A DNA stretch of 64,000 bases, taken from assembly GCF_024347135.1 (NCBI RefSeq), contig NZ_AP024907.1:425001-489000 (forward strand). The letters are read 5' to 3'. Below the pieces are notes generated by a model. That model was not told where the DNA came from. It did not search any database and saw only the letters and a program-made list of their open reading frames with translations. Source of the DNA: Vibrio spartinae (GTDB lineage: Bacteria > Pseudomonadota > Gammaproteobacteria > Enterobacterales > Vibrionaceae). The translations under genes were made by a program, and so were the position numbers. Below, piece after piece: positions 18,265 through 27,858 of the stretch (its first letter is position 1; every line of letters begins with the position of its first letter).

Positions 18265-21200
18265 TTCGGTTTGCGTTGCGTACCAGTCAATGGTTGATCA
18301 TTGCCATCGTATTGCTGCTTGCACTGCTGATTACATTGACGGGGGTTCTGCTGTACACGCCTGCGGGGTTACATCTGGCGGTCTCCGGAGCTGAGCGGTT
18401 TGTCCCCGGTTTGCAGATCAGCCGGGCAGAAGGGATCTTAGCCGGGAAACTGAATTTATATGATGTGGTATACCAAGATTCGCAGACTCAGATGAAACTG
18501 CAACTGGAACACGTCGGATTGTCGGTCCGCAGTCGTTGTTTGTTTCAGCCGGCTCTGTGTCTTGATTCTTTGACGGTCCGCCATGTACAGGTTTCAATCC
18601 CGGAAAATGGCGCATCTTCTGAGCCGAATAAGGATACGTCGTCGCCCAAACTGCGCCTTAGTTTGCCGATTCCCCTCTCTGTCACTCATTTTTCTCTCGA
18701 AGATGTCACGTTGGTCTTACCGCAAACACGGCTTCAGTGGCAGACGTTAAAGGGTGGGTTGTCGTGGTATCGAAGCCGTCTGACACTGGATAAAGTGGCC
18801 TTACAACAGACGACGATTGATGTCGAATCGGCACCGGAAGCACAACCGACGGCAACGACGTCATTGGCGAATTTTACCTACCCGGCGATGACATTGCCCG
18901 ACATATGGATTCCGCTGGATATCCGTGTGAATCAGTTCCGGCTCAATGACATGCAGATTCGCAGTGAAAGTGATAGTGGAAGTGCTCGTGAAAGCAAAAG
19001 CAAACATGAGATTGAGAAACTGCACTTATCCGCACAGGCATATCGTCACCGGATTCGAATCGAACATTTCGATGTGACAACGCCGGAAATTGCAGCAGAT
19101 GGTCATGGCAATATCACGTTATCTTCAGATTATCCACTGGATATCCACCTCAATTCGGTACTGCATTTGCCGGAAATTCAGGGGCAGCGTGTGACTGCTG
19201 CAGTCGGTGGCAGTCTGGCAAAAATGCAGCTCTCCGCCACATTGGCTGAACGGGTTCAGGGAAGCATTTCTGCGCAGCTTGAACCGCTTTCTGCCGGGTT
19301 GCCGTTCAATATTGAGATTGACGATCTGGCCGGGCAGTGGCCTTTGTCGGGGGATGCACAATACCAGCTTGATCTTGGACATCTGAATCTTGAAGGACAA
19401 CTCAACCAATATCGACTCGCCATACAAGGGTTGGTGCACGGCAAAGCGATCCCCTCGACTCAGATTGATGTTTCGGGTCAGGGAACACTGACTCAGTTTG
19501 ACCTTTCAGCATTACAAGTCAAAACGCTCAACGGGGTGATTACAGGGCAAAGTCAGTTGGCGTGGCAAAAAGCATTCACGTTGGGTTCACAGTTATCATT
19601 CCGGCAGATTGAACCTCAGGCACAGTGGCCTGAGGTGTCGGGGAAATTGGATGGGCAGATCGATCTTAGGGCATCGGTGTCCGGGCCGAAATGGCAGCTC
19701 GATGTGACTCACCTTGAACTGAATGGGGAATTGCAACAATACCCACTGCATGTGTCCGGTCCATTGACGGTTTCCGGTGAGACAGAGGGAAACCAGATCC
19801 AAGCCATGACCCCGGCACTGGTTGTTGCTCATGGTAAAAATCAGCTTCAGGTCGAAGGGACTTTAGACCAACGCTGGGATATGAACGTGCATATCTCTGT
19901 CCCTGATTTGTCGAAAAGCCTCCCGGAGGGGAAAGGCAATATCCAAGGGGATATCCGTTTACGAGGCAACTTGCGTCATCCCGAAGCCGAGGTGTCACTG
20001 ACCGGTACACAACTTCAGTGGCAAGATTTAATCCAAGCCAACGATTTCTCTCTGCATGGCAAAATCAGTGATTTGAATCAGGGACATGGCGATGTCGTCC
20101 TGAATTTGCAGCAGGGGCGCTATCAGCAATATATCTTGAAAACCGTTACCTTAAGCGGGCGTGGAGACTTATCTCAACACAAGTTGACTCTTGATGCAGA
20201 TACATCGGAAGGGCGTGTGCAGCTTGAGGTTTCCGGCTCGACTGACCGTGCATTTCAGCGCTGGCAAGGGACGCTGGCGCGTGCCACGTTCTCGCGAGAA
20301 AAACATCAACTGACGCTCCAGTCTCCAGTGCAAATTGATTTGCTGCTATCAGAGCAACAATTGAGCATTCAGGCGCATTGTTGGCAGGATCAATCTTCTT
20401 CTCTGTGTCTTGATAAAGACATCACGATTAAGCCATCGTCAGGTCAGCTTCATGTGTCATTGCATCAGCTTGATTTAGCTCGCTTAGCCTATTTGTTGCC
20501 AGAAGAAACAACACTGAAAGGACGTGTCGATGCCGAGGCGTTTCTGAAATGGGCTCAAGGAGAGGACCAACAGTTATCTCCTAAAGCTGAACTAACCGTG
20601 CTTGTCGAACAAGGTCAGTTACAGCAGCAGATTGCCATGAAACCTTTGGTGGTGGCATGGCAGCAGATGACATTGCAAATGGATCTCAAAGACAATCATC
20701 TTTCTGCTACCGGTCAGATCGATCTGGCCGAACATGGTGCGCTTGACTTGGCGGTGAAGATTCCCGATATCAAGCAGCAACAAAAACAAGTGACGGCAAA
20801 TATCGATATCAATCGGTTGGATCTGAGTCTGATGCAATCCCTGTTAGGGGATTATAGTGAGTTTCATTCTATCGCTGACGGGCACCTGAAAGTTCATGGT
20901 GATCTGTTACATCCTCAGGTCACGGGAAAACTGGCTGTCAGTCAAATTCAGTTGCAGGGGGAAGTGACCCCGGTCGATATTCAGCAAGGGAATATCGAGG
21001 TTCAGTTTAAGGGATATCAGGCTCAGCTTGCGGCTTTGGTGAAGACTCCTGAAGGCGAATTACATCTTTCAGGGGATGCTGACTGGACGAGACTCGACGA
21101 CTGGGCGGTTCATTCCCGGCTATATGCTGATGGGGTTGATATCGATTTTCCTCCCTACGTGAAGTTGACGGCGATCCCGGATATGACGCTGACACTGACC

Positions 21201-22058
21201 CCGGAAATCGCAAGCGTTGCAGGCTCGATCGAGTTACCTGAAGGTGAGATTACCGTTGATAAACTACCGGACAGCGCGGTTAAGGTCTCTCCCGATCAGG
21301 TCATTATCCAAGATGCTCAAACGGTCAAGCAGACGCAATCGCTGCCGTTTAATCTGGAAAGTAAAGTGACGGTGAAGATCGGTTCAGGTGTTCGGCTGTC
21401 AGCCTTCGGACTGAATGGGAAGCTGCAAGGCGAACTGAGAATTTCACAGCGAGACAATACGCCATTCATGACCGGAGAAGTCAATATTCTGAACGGGACA
21501 TATCGTTCGCTGGGTCAAGATTTGGTCATTCAACAAGGCAAAGTCATTCTGAATGGGCCGATCAGTCAGCCTTATGTGTCGATTACCGCCATCCGTAACC
21601 CGGATAATATTGCCGATAATGTCACGGCTGGGATCAAAGTAAACGGACCGGCAGACAATCCGTCCGTGTCGGTCTTTTCGGAGCCGGCGATGGCGCAGGC
21701 GAATGCACTCTCTTACTTAATTCGCGGACAAAACCTCGATGCAGAGTCGAATAATGGCGCATTGACGACGAGCCTGATTGGTTTGAGTCTTGCCCAGAGC
21801 GGGAAATTGGTCGGAGAGATCGGTCAGGCATTTGGTGTACAGGAGCTCCAGTTAGATACATCCGGCTCGGGAGAACAGTCTCAGGTCACGGTTAGTGGTT
21901 ATATTTTACCGGGATTACAAGTGAAATATGGCGTTGGTATTTTTAACTCTGTTGGTGAGTTTACGGTGCGTTATCGCCTGATGAGTGATTTGTATATTGA
22001 AGCGATCTCCGGACTGACGAGTACCATGAATGTCTTGTATCAGTTTGAGTTTAATTAA
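18261..22058 (+). CDS. tamB: Translocation and assembly module inner-membrane protein TamB
   Basis: At 1265 residues this AsmA-like protein has an N-terminal membrane anchor (WLIIAIVLLLALLITLTGVLLY). A very long beta-rich periplasmic region is built of degenerate repeats, and a C-terminal TamB (DUF490) domain runs from about residue 920 (GEVNILNGTYRSLGQDL, VTAGIKVNGPADNPSVSVFS, GQNLDAES, GLQVKYGVGIFNSVGEFTVRYRL). The hydrophobic groove spans the periplasm to TamA. Such proteins also move phospholipids to the outer membrane. The start ATG overlaps the tamA stop (ATGA), indicating coupled translation. Confidence 0.96.
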   Translation: MIRFALRTSQWLIIAIVLLLALLITLTGVLLYTPAGLHLAVSGAERFVPGLQISRAEGILAGKLNLYDVVYQDSQTQMKLQLEHVGLSVRSRCLFQPALCLDSLTVRHVQVSIPENGASSEPNKDTSSPKLRLSLPIPLSVTHFSLEDVTLVLPQTRLQWQTLKGGLSWYRSRLTLDKVALQQTTIDVESAPEAQPTATTSLANFTYPAMTLPDIWIPLDIRVNQFRLNDMQIRSESDSGSARESKSKHEIEKLHLSAQAYRHRIRIEHFDVTTPEIAADGHGNITLSSDYPLDIHLNSVLHLPEIQGQRVTAAVGGSLAKMQLSATLAERVQGSISAQLEPLSAGLPFNIEIDDLAGQWPLSGDAQYQLDLGHLNLEGQLNQYRLAIQGLVHGKAIPSTQIDVSGQGTLTQFDLSALQVKTLNGVITGQSQLAWQKAFTLGSQLSFRQIEPQAQWPEVSGKLDGQIDLRASVSGPKWQLDVTHLELNGELQQYPLHVSGPLTVSGETEGNQIQAMTPALVVAHGKNQLQVEGTLDQRWDMNVHISVPDLSKSLPEGKGNIQGDIRLRGNLRHPEAEVSLTGTQLQWQDLIQANDFSLHGKISDLNQGHGDVVLNLQQGRYQQYILKTVTLSGRGDLSQHKLTLDADTSEGRVQLEVSGSTDRAFQRWQGTLARATFSREKHQLTLQSPVQIDLLLSEQQLSIQAHCWQDQSSSLCLDKDITIKPSSGQLHVSLHQLDLARLAYLLPEETTLKGRVDAEAFLKWAQGEDQQLSPKAELTVLVEQGQLQQQIAMKPLVVAWQQMTLQMDLKDNHLSATGQIDLAEHGALDLAVKIPDIKQQQKQVTANIDINRLDLSLMQSLLGDYSEFHSIADGHLKVHGDLLHPQVTGKLAVSQIQLQGEVTPVDIQQGNIEVQFKGYQAQLAALVKTPEGELHLSGDADWTRLDDWAVHSRLYADGVDIDFPPYVKLTAIPDMTLTLTPEIASVAGSIELPEGEITVDKLPDSAVKVSPDQVIIQDAQTVKQTQSLPFNLESKVTVKIGSGVRLSAFGLNGKLQGELRISQRDNTPFMTGEVNILNGTYRSLGQDLVIQQGKVILNGPISQPYVSITAIRNPDNIADNVTAGIKVNGPADNPSVSVFSEPAMAQANALSYLIRGQNLDAESNNGALTTSLIGLSLAQSGKLVGEIGQAFGVQELQLDTSGSGEQSQVTVSGYILPGLQVKYGVGIFNSVGEFTVRYRLMSDLYIEAISGLTSTMNVLYQFEFN

Positions 22059-22220
22059 AGACAGCGTGATGACTGAATGTCATCCATCAGTTTTCATCGT
22101 GAAAGATAGAGCCATGTTGCATGATTTCTGTGGCGAGAGCGTCTATGGTTAAATATGTCGCAGTGAAAGTATGAAGTCAGACTCAGATAAACGTGATGAG
22201 AGAATAAACAAGGAGTGTTT

Positions 22221-22571
22221 ATGCAGCAGCATTTAGTGTTTGTCTACGGGACGTTGCGAGATGGAGAAGATAATCACTGGTATCTGGGAGAGAGCCCGAT
22301 GCTGGGATATTACGAAACGCCACCGGAATTTTCCCTGTATGACCTCGGACCTTATCCGGGGTTAATTGAAGGACATCAGTCGGTTATGGGTGAGATCTAT
22401 GTCGTGGATGATCAAACCTTATCCGATTTGGATGAATTGGAAGATGTGCCTGTTGAATACCGCCGTGAGCAGATTGAAACGCCCTTTGGGATGGCTTGGA
22501 TCTATTTTTATCAGGATATATCTAAGTTAAGTCAGGCAATCGCATGCGGAGATTGGTGTCAGCGGATCTGA
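22221..22571 (+). CDS. ytfP: Gamma-glutamylcyclotransferase-family protein YtfP
   Basis: This 116-residue protein starts at ATG 22221, eight bases after an AAGGAG ribosome site; a GTG two codons earlier is unlikely. It has the GGCT-like signature LVFVYGTLRDGEDNHWYL, the substrate loop DLGPYPGLIEG, then GEIYVVDDQTLSDLDELEDVPVEYRRE with the conserved acidic residue. The family includes gamma-glutamylamine cyclotransferases, but the true substrate of bacterial YtfP is not established. It follows tamAB, as ytfP follows tamAB in E. coli. Confidence 0.92.
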   Translation: MQQHLVFVYGTLRDGEDNHWYLGESPMLGYYETPPEFSLYDLGPYPGLIEGHQSVMGEIYVVDDQTLSDLDELEDVPVEYRREQIETPFGMAWIYFYQDISKLSQAIACGDWCQRI

Positions 22572-22607
22572 GCTTATGGCTCAATTGGCTTCTGTCTTCA
22601 TATAAAG

Positions 22608-22640
22608 AAAAGGAGAGATGCTCATCTCTCCTTTTGCTTC
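22608..22640. terminator. Bidirectional terminator between ytfP and ppa
   Basis: Perfect 12-bp arms AAAAGGAGAGAT and ATCTCTCCTTTT are separated by a four-base loop. The A-run and T-run on the two arms let it serve both convergent genes. Confidence 0.85.
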
Positions 22641-22654
22641 AGTCAACAGACGAA

Positions 22655-23185
22655 TTATTTATTTTGTGCGCGATCATAAGAGGATAGGATCTCTGCGCGA
22701 GCTGATGCGGCATCTTCCCAGCCATCAACTTTTACCCATTTGCCTGACTCAAGCTCTTTGTAGCGTTCGAAGAAATGCTTGATTTGTGCTTTCAGCAGCT
22801 CAGGCAGATCATTGACATCCTGAATATGGTCATATTCTTTGGTTAGTTTTGAGTGAGGTACGGCAACAACTTTTGCATCTTCACCGGATTCATCCGTCAT
22901 TTTCAGCACACCGACAGGACGGCAGCGAATGACTGCACCGGGAACCAGCGGATGAGGTGTCGGAACCAGCACGTCAACCGGGTCACCATCTAAAGAAAGC
23001 GTATTGTTTACATAACCGTAGTTACATGGGTAGAACATCGGTGTAGACATGAAGCGGTCTACAAATACAGCACCAGACTCTTTGTCTACTTCATATTTGA
23101 TTGGATCAGCATTTGCCGGGATTTCAATGACGACATAGATATCATCAGGCAGAGACTTACCTGCTGGTACGTTATTCAAACTCAT
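22655..23185 (-). CDS. ppa: Inorganic pyrophosphatase (family I)
   Basis: This enzyme hydrolyses PPi to 2 Pi and pulls biosynthetic reactions forward. The 176-residue hexameric-type enzyme shows [18 protein letters not shown], the [23 protein letters not shown] segment carrying the metal-binding Asp residues, [19 protein letters not shown] and the C-terminal [16 protein letters not shown]. It is monocistronic between ytfP and fbp. Confidence 0.97.
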   Translation of the reverse strand: MSLNNVPAGKSLPDDIYVVIEIPANADPIKYEVDKESGAVFVDRFMSTPMFYPCNYGYVNNTLSLDGDPVDVLVPTPHPLVPGAVIRCRPVGVLKMTDESGEDAKVVAVPHSKLTKEYDHIQDVNDLPELLKAQIKHFFERYKELESGKWVKVDGWEDAASARAEILSSYDRAQNK

Positions 23186-23290
23186 GAATGTATTCCTTAC
23201 TATTTAGCGGACGTTTTTGAAGAGTCTATTATTATTCACTTCACCGTTGAACGCAAAAAGTGTTGATCACTGAACCGTGACGGGACAAGA

Positions 23291-23312
23291 AAAAGCGCCC
23301 GAAGGCGCTTTA
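23291..23312 (-). terminator. Rho-independent terminator of fbp
   Basis: AAAGCGCC / GGCGCTTT hairpin with a four-base loop, followed on the minus strand by a T-run, directly after the fbp stop codon. Confidence 0.8.
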
Positions 23313-23321
23313 TAGAGAGAC

Positions 23322-24335
23322 TTAGTTGTCTTGATGGGCTTCTAGAAATTCCTGAAGCTTGGTGACCATGTTCTTTGAACCGACAAAAAATGGGACACGC
23401 TGGTGTAATTCTTGTGGATCAAGGTCAAGCACCCGCTTCATGCCATCTGTCGCAATACCGCCGGCTTGCTCCATCAGGAATGCCATGGGATTACATTCGT
23501 AGAGCAGGCGGAGTTTACCTTGTGGGTGACTGAGAGTGCTTGGATACAGGTAAATACCACCTTTGAGTAGGTTACGGTGAAAGTCTGCAACCAGCGAACC
23601 GATATAGCGTGAGGTATAAGGACGATTATCTTCCGGCACGTTTTCCTGACAGTGTTTAATGTATTTTTTTACCCCGGTCGGGAAACGAATGTAGTTACCT
23701 TCGTTAATCGAATAGATTCTGCCGTCTTCCGGGATCATCATATTCTCATGGGAGAGACAGAACGTGCCTAAGGACGGGTCGTAAGTAAATCCGTTGACGC
23801 CATTTCCTGTGGTGTAGACCAGCATCGTGGAAGAGCCATAAATCACGTATCCGGCGGCGACCTGTTTATTGCCCGGTTGCAGAAAGTCTTCTGCTGTCGG
23901 TGTGGTACCAATCGGAGAGACACGGTGGTAAATCGAGAAAATTGTCCCGACCGATACATTTACGTCAATATTGGTTGAGCCGTCAAGCGGGTCCATCAAC
24001 ACGACATACTTAGCATTCTTATTCAATTCTTTATTGAATATGATCGCTTCGTCTTCTTCTTCACTGGCGACACCGCAGACTTGGTCTCTGGCTTCAAGCG
24101 CAGCTTTAAACTTCTCGTTGGCGTAAACATCGAGTTTTTGTTGATCTTCGCCCTGAATATTTTCTGTCCCGACCGCTCCGGTAATATCGACGAGTCCCGC
24201 TTTGTTGATTTCTCGGTTGACGATTTTTGCTGCCAACCGTATAGAAGCAAGAAGGGAAGAGAGCTCTCCGCTTGCGTGAGGAAAATCGGTTTGTTTCTCA
24301 ACAATGAATTCTCCTAAGGTTCTCATCTCTGACAT
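23322..24335 (-). CDS. fbp: Fructose-1,6-bisphosphatase class I
   Basis: Gluconeogenic enzyme, fructose-1,6-bisphosphate to fructose-6-phosphate. From ATG 24335 ([15 protein letters not shown]) it is 337 residues. Metal and substrate motifs are visible: [70 protein letters not shown] and [10 protein letters not shown]. The end, [14 protein letters not shown], is typical of the class. An in-frame ATG at 24359 would add eight residues with no family support. It is divergent from mpl. Confidence 0.96.
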   Translation of the reverse strand: MSEMRTLGEFIVEKQTDFPHASGELSSLLASIRLAAKIVNREINKAGLVDITGAVGTENIQGEDQQKLDVYANEKFKAALEARDQVCGVASEEEDEAIIFNKELNKNAKYVVLMDPLDGSTNIDVNVSVGTIFSIYHRVSPIGTTPTAEDFLQPGNKQVAAGYVIYGSSTMLVYTTGNGVNGFTYDPSLGTFCLSHENMMIPEDGRIYSINEGNYIRFPTGVKKYIKHCQENVPEDNRPYTSRYIGSLVADFHRNLLKGGIYLYPSTLSHPQGKLRLLYECNPMAFLMEQAGGIATDGMKRVLDLDPQELHQRVPFFVGSKNMVTKLQEFLEAHQDN

Positions 24336-24635
24336 GTTATTTCCTTGAAAAGCGATCATGAATACTTGCCATTACTCTGAAAGACAGCAAATTGGCATTA
24401 TGCGACTGGGCGAACCCCTCTAAATAAGATTCTATGATCCAGATCTTATTTAAGGTAATAAAGTAACTGACTCAGATCTCATTTTTCATACAAGATGCCG
24501 ACAACCGTGAATTCTGCCAGACTGAGGGTAAAATCTCTGTCGGATTATTGATTTCCGGCTCGCTTTTATGATGTGAATCATGATAATGAAGGGCAGTAAG
24601 ATGAGCGAAAATCAGAGCAGAGGATTGAGGGATTC

Positions 24636-26000
24636 ATGCACATACATATACTCGGAATTTGTGGCACATTTATGGGGGGCGTCGCGACGCTGGCCCGCCA
24701 GATGGGACATCGGGTCACCGGTTCCGATGCCAATGTTTATCCACCAATGAGCACGTTGCTGGAATCTCAAGGCATTGAAATTATAGAGGGTTTTGATGTT
24801 GGACAATTGAATCCTCGTCCGGACTTAGTCGTGATCGGGAATGCACTGAGTCGGGGTAATCCCTGTGTCGAGTACGTCCTCAATCATCGTCTGCCATATA
24901 CATCCGGCCCCCAGTGGTTGAGTGAATTTTTGTTGCGGGAACGCTGGGTACTGGCAGTGGCCGGAACACATGGTAAAACCACCACGGCCAGTATGTTGAG
25001 CTGGATACTGGAATACTGCGGCTATCAGCCCGGTTTTCTGGTCGGTGGTGTGCTCGGTAACTTCGGTATTTCTGCCAGACTGGGTGAAAGTGACTTTTTT
25101 GTCGTCGAAGCCGATGAATATGACAGTGCTTTTTTCGATAAGCGATCTAAGTTTGTTCACTACCATCCGAATACGCTGATCCTGAACAATTTAGAGTTCG
25201 ATCATGCTGATATCTTTGACGATCTTGAGGCGATTAAGAAACAATTTCATCATTTGGTCCGGACGGTTCCCGGCATTGGTCGTATCCTTTCTCCTCTGGA
25301 TGATCCCGCTTTAAATGATGTTTTGGAACAAGGATGCTGGAGCGAGCAAGAACTTTGCGGCGAGAATGCAAACTGGAATGCAACGAAATTGGAAAAAGAT
25401 GGATCTTCATTCCAAATTTCATTCGATGGGGAAACGGTTGGTACTGTGTCATGGGATTTGATCGGCGATCATAATATGCATAACGCCATCATGGCTGTTG
25501 CGGCTGCCCGCCATGTCGGTGTTGTTCCGGTGATGGCTTGTGAAGCGTTGGGGCAGTTTATTAACACGAAACGTCGTCTGGAACGGCGTGGTGAGGTGCA
25601 TGGCGTGACGGTTTATGATGATTTTGCCCATCACCCGACAGCTATCCAACAAACCTTAGCGGGGCTGCGTGCGAAAGTTGGCTCGCAACGTATCCTTGCG
25701 ATACTGGAACCTCGCTCGGCAACTATGAAAATGGGCGTGCATAAGCAGGTACTAGCTGATGCACTGGCTCAGGCTGACATGGTATTCGTTTACCAGCCAG
25801 AAGAACTGACATGGCCGGTTGCTGATGTGGTTGCACAATGTCACCAGCCGGGCTACGTGGCCGATGAGATTGACGCTTTAGTGCAACAAGTGGTTCAGGT
25901 TGCGAACGCCGGGGATTCGATTCTGGTGATGAGTAATGGTGGTTTCGGCGGTATTCATGACAAACTGCTGTTGCAGTTGGAAAGGGGCGATCATGCGTGA
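24636..26000 (+). CDS. mpl: UDP-N-acetylmuramate:L-Ala-gamma-D-Glu-meso-DAP ligase
   Basis: Mpl ligates the recycled tripeptide (L-Ala-D-Glu-mDAP) to UDP-MurNAc in peptidoglycan recycling. The 454-residue Mur-ligase shows an N-terminal Rossmann start ([17 protein letters not shown]), the ATP P-loop [20 protein letters not shown], then [45 protein letters not shown] and [16 protein letters not shown]. It overlaps ubiX by eight bases, so the two are coupled. Confidence 0.96.
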   Translation: MHIHILGICGTFMGGVATLARQMGHRVTGSDANVYPPMSTLLESQGIEIIEGFDVGQLNPRPDLVVIGNALSRGNPCVEYVLNHRLPYTSGPQWLSEFLLRERWVLAVAGTHGKTTTASMLSWILEYCGYQPGFLVGGVLGNFGISARLGESDFFVVEADEYDSAFFDKRSKFVHYHPNTLILNNLEFDHADIFDDLEAIKKQFHHLVRTVPGIGRILSPLDDPALNDVLEQGCWSEQELCGENANWNATKLEKDGSSFQISFDGETVGTVSWDLIGDHNMHNAIMAVAAARHVGVVPVMACEALGQFINTKRRLERRGEVHGVTVYDDFAHHPTAIQQTLAGLRAKVGSQRILAILEPRSATMKMGVHKQVLADALAQADMVFVYQPEELTWPVADVVAQCHQPGYVADEIDALVQQVVQVANAGDSILVMSNGGFGGIHDKLLLQLERGDHA

Positions 26001-26616
26001 TCTTCAGCGAGAAAAAGCCATTACGTTAGCTTGGACGGGTGCTTCCGGTGCACCTTACGGATTACGCTTGCTCCAGTATTTGTTAGCAGCGGATTATCAG
26101 GTTTATCTGTTAATCTCGTCAGCAGCGAGAGTGGTACTGGCGACGGAGCATGGTTTGAAGCTTTCCGCTGCACCGGACAAAGCCCATCAGACCTTGGTTG
26201 ATCATCTTCACTGTCGCAGTGAGCAGTTGGTTGTGTGTGGCAAAGAAGACTGGTTTTCTCCGGTTGCTTCCGGTTCGTCTGCGCCAAAACAGATGGTGGT
26301 TTGTCCTTGTTCTGCCGGTAGTGTGGCTTCGATTGCTTATGGCATGTCAGATAATTTGATTGAGCGCGCGGCTGATGTGGTGATCAAAGAGAAAGGACAA
26401 CTGTTGCTGGTGGTGCGGGAAACACCGTTTTCAACCATACACTTAGAAAATATGTTGAAGCTGTCTCAGGCCGGTGTGACGATTATGCCGGCTGCGCCCG
26501 GATTCTATCATCAGCCAGCGTCGATCGATGATCTTGTCGATTTTATGGTCGCGCGGATTCTTGACCATCTGGGGATCGCGCAGACCGTGGTACCGCGCTG
26601 GGGGTATCAGCATTGA
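25993..26616 (+). CDS. ubiX: Flavin prenyltransferase UbiX
   Basis: UbiX makes prenylated FMN, the cofactor of the UbiD decarboxylase in ubiquinone synthesis. From ATG 25993 ([16 protein letters not shown]) it is 207 residues; the upstream extension lies in mpl coding sequence. FMN-binding motifs are [15 protein letters not shown] and [26 protein letters not shown], then [27 protein letters not shown] and [25 protein letters not shown]. No ubiD lies in the window. Confidence 0.95.
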   Translation: MRDLQREKAITLAWTGASGAPYGLRLLQYLLAADYQVYLLISSAARVVLATEHGLKLSAAPDKAHQTLVDHLHCRSEQLVVCGKEDWFSPVASGSSAPKQMVVCPCSAGSVASIAYGMSDNLIERAADVVIKEKGQLLLVVRETPFSTIHLENMLKLSQAGVTIMPAAPGFYHQPASIDDLVDFMVARILDHLGIAQTVVPRWGYQH

Positions 26617-26655
26617 ATCATCAGTAGCACATTGATTCAATCCACAGTAAACTTA

Positions 26656-26782
26656 TCCGCACTCATCGGGGAGCTTCCGTGACGAATAACCGATTCGGTC
26701 TTTTGTCATGGTGCTGAGATTGGGCGATTGCCCGGAACCCGCAATGACCTGAACCAGATAATGCTGGCGTAGGAATTGAGTT
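26656..26782 (+). promoter_or_regulatory. TPP riboswitch (THI element) controlling thiBPQ
   Basis: The conserved parts appear in order: CACTCATCGGGGAGC (P1/P2 side), GTGCTGAGATTGGG (the CUGAGA thiamin box), ACCCGC, then GACCTGAACCAGATAATGCTG and GGCGTAGGAATTGAGT, whose end pairs with the start. The second stem between is somewhat extended. It lies about 60 bases before thiB. TPP binding should lower expression of the thiamine transporter, probably at translation, since the following sequence offers no clear T-run terminator. Confidence 0.95.
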
Positions 26783-26841
26783 TGGTCTGCCCTTTGAGGA
26801 CAACCTCAACCCTGTGCCGCTCGTATCAAGGAGAGCGAGCC

Positions 26842-27858
26842 GTGACAATGAACAATTCTAAAGCCTCGATTTATGCAGGCATCTTCATCTTGAGTTTAAC
26901 GACTGGATTCGTACAGGCTCAGTCCCCTGAACTGACCGTGTATACCTATGATTCTTTTACCTCGGAATGGGGCCCCGGCCCTGCGATTAAGCAAGCATTT
27001 GAGGCGCGCTGCGACTGCAAGCTGAATTATGTGGCACTCGATGATGGCGTATCGATTCTCAACCGTTTGCGGCTTGAGGGAAGTCATAGTCAGGCGGATA
27101 TTGTTTTGGGGCTGGATGACAGTCTGATGGCAGAGGCGAAAAAGACCGGTCTGTTAGCCAAGCATCATGTCGATACTGCGGCATTAACGTTACCCAATGG
27201 CTGGCATGATGATGTCTTTGTTCCTTACGATTATGGTTATTTTGCCTTTGTTTATCGTCAGGATTTACTGCCCAACCCACCCAAGAGTCTCAAAGCACTG
27301 GTTGAGCAATCCCCTGATTTGAAAATTATCTATCAGGATCCCCGGACATCAACCCCCGGTCAGGGGCTTTTGCTGTGGATGAAATCCGTCTACGGTGATC
27401 AGGCCGCTCAGGCTTGGCAACAACTGGCGAAGAAAACGGTCACGGTGACCAAAGGTTGGTCTGAAGCCTATTCGATGTTTCTGAAAGGCGAGTCGGATAT
27501 GGTTTTGTCGTACACCACCTCACCGGCGTATCATCAGGTTGCAGAACAGGATGATCGATATGCTGCGGCTGAATTTTCGGAAGGACATTACATGCAGGTC
27601 GAAGTGGCCGCAAAATTAGCAGGGAGTCCGCATCAGGCGCTTGCCGATCAATTTATGCAGTTTATGTTGAGTGATGAGTTCCAGTCGGTTATCCCGACGA
27701 CGAACTGGATGTATCCGGTGACATCAGTCACTCTGCCGGACGCTTTCCGTCACCTCTCTGTACCGGAAAAAACATTGCAGTTTTCTGCAACGCAGGTTGC
27801 AAAAAACCGTAGACATTGGATTCGTGAATGGCAAACAGCGCTGACTCAGGCACGGTAG
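26842..27858 (+). CDS. thiB: Thiamine/TPP ABC transporter, periplasmic binding protein
   Basis: ThiB binds thiamine, TMP and TPP in the periplasm and delivers them to ThiPQ. I favour the GTG at 26842, eight bases after AAGGAG; the ATG at 26848 is 14 bases away and also possible. A signal peptide ends at GFVQAQSPE. Family landmarks are LTVYTYDSFTSEWGPGPAIKQAFE, CDCKLNYVALDDGVSILNRLRLEG, FVPYDYGYFAFVY, YQDPRTSTPGQGLLLWMKSVYG and KGWSEAYSMFLKGESDMVLSYTTSPAYH. The mature protein is about 315 residues, as expected. A TPP riboswitch precedes it and thiP overlaps its end by 31 bases. Confidence 0.95.
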   Translation: MTMNNSKASIYAGIFILSLTTGFVQAQSPELTVYTYDSFTSEWGPGPAIKQAFEARCDCKLNYVALDDGVSILNRLRLEGSHSQADIVLGLDDSLMAEAKKTGLLAKHHVDTAALTLPNGWHDDVFVPYDYGYFAFVYRQDLLPNPPKSLKALVEQSPDLKIIYQDPRTSTPGQGLLLWMKSVYGDQAAQAWQQLAKKTVTVTKGWSEAYSMFLKGESDMVLSYTTSPAYHQVAEQDDRYAAAEFSEGHYMQVEVAAKLAGSPHQALADQFMQFMLSDEFQSVIPTTNWMYPVTSVTLPDAFRHLSVPEKTLQFSATQVAKNRRHWIREWQTALTQAR

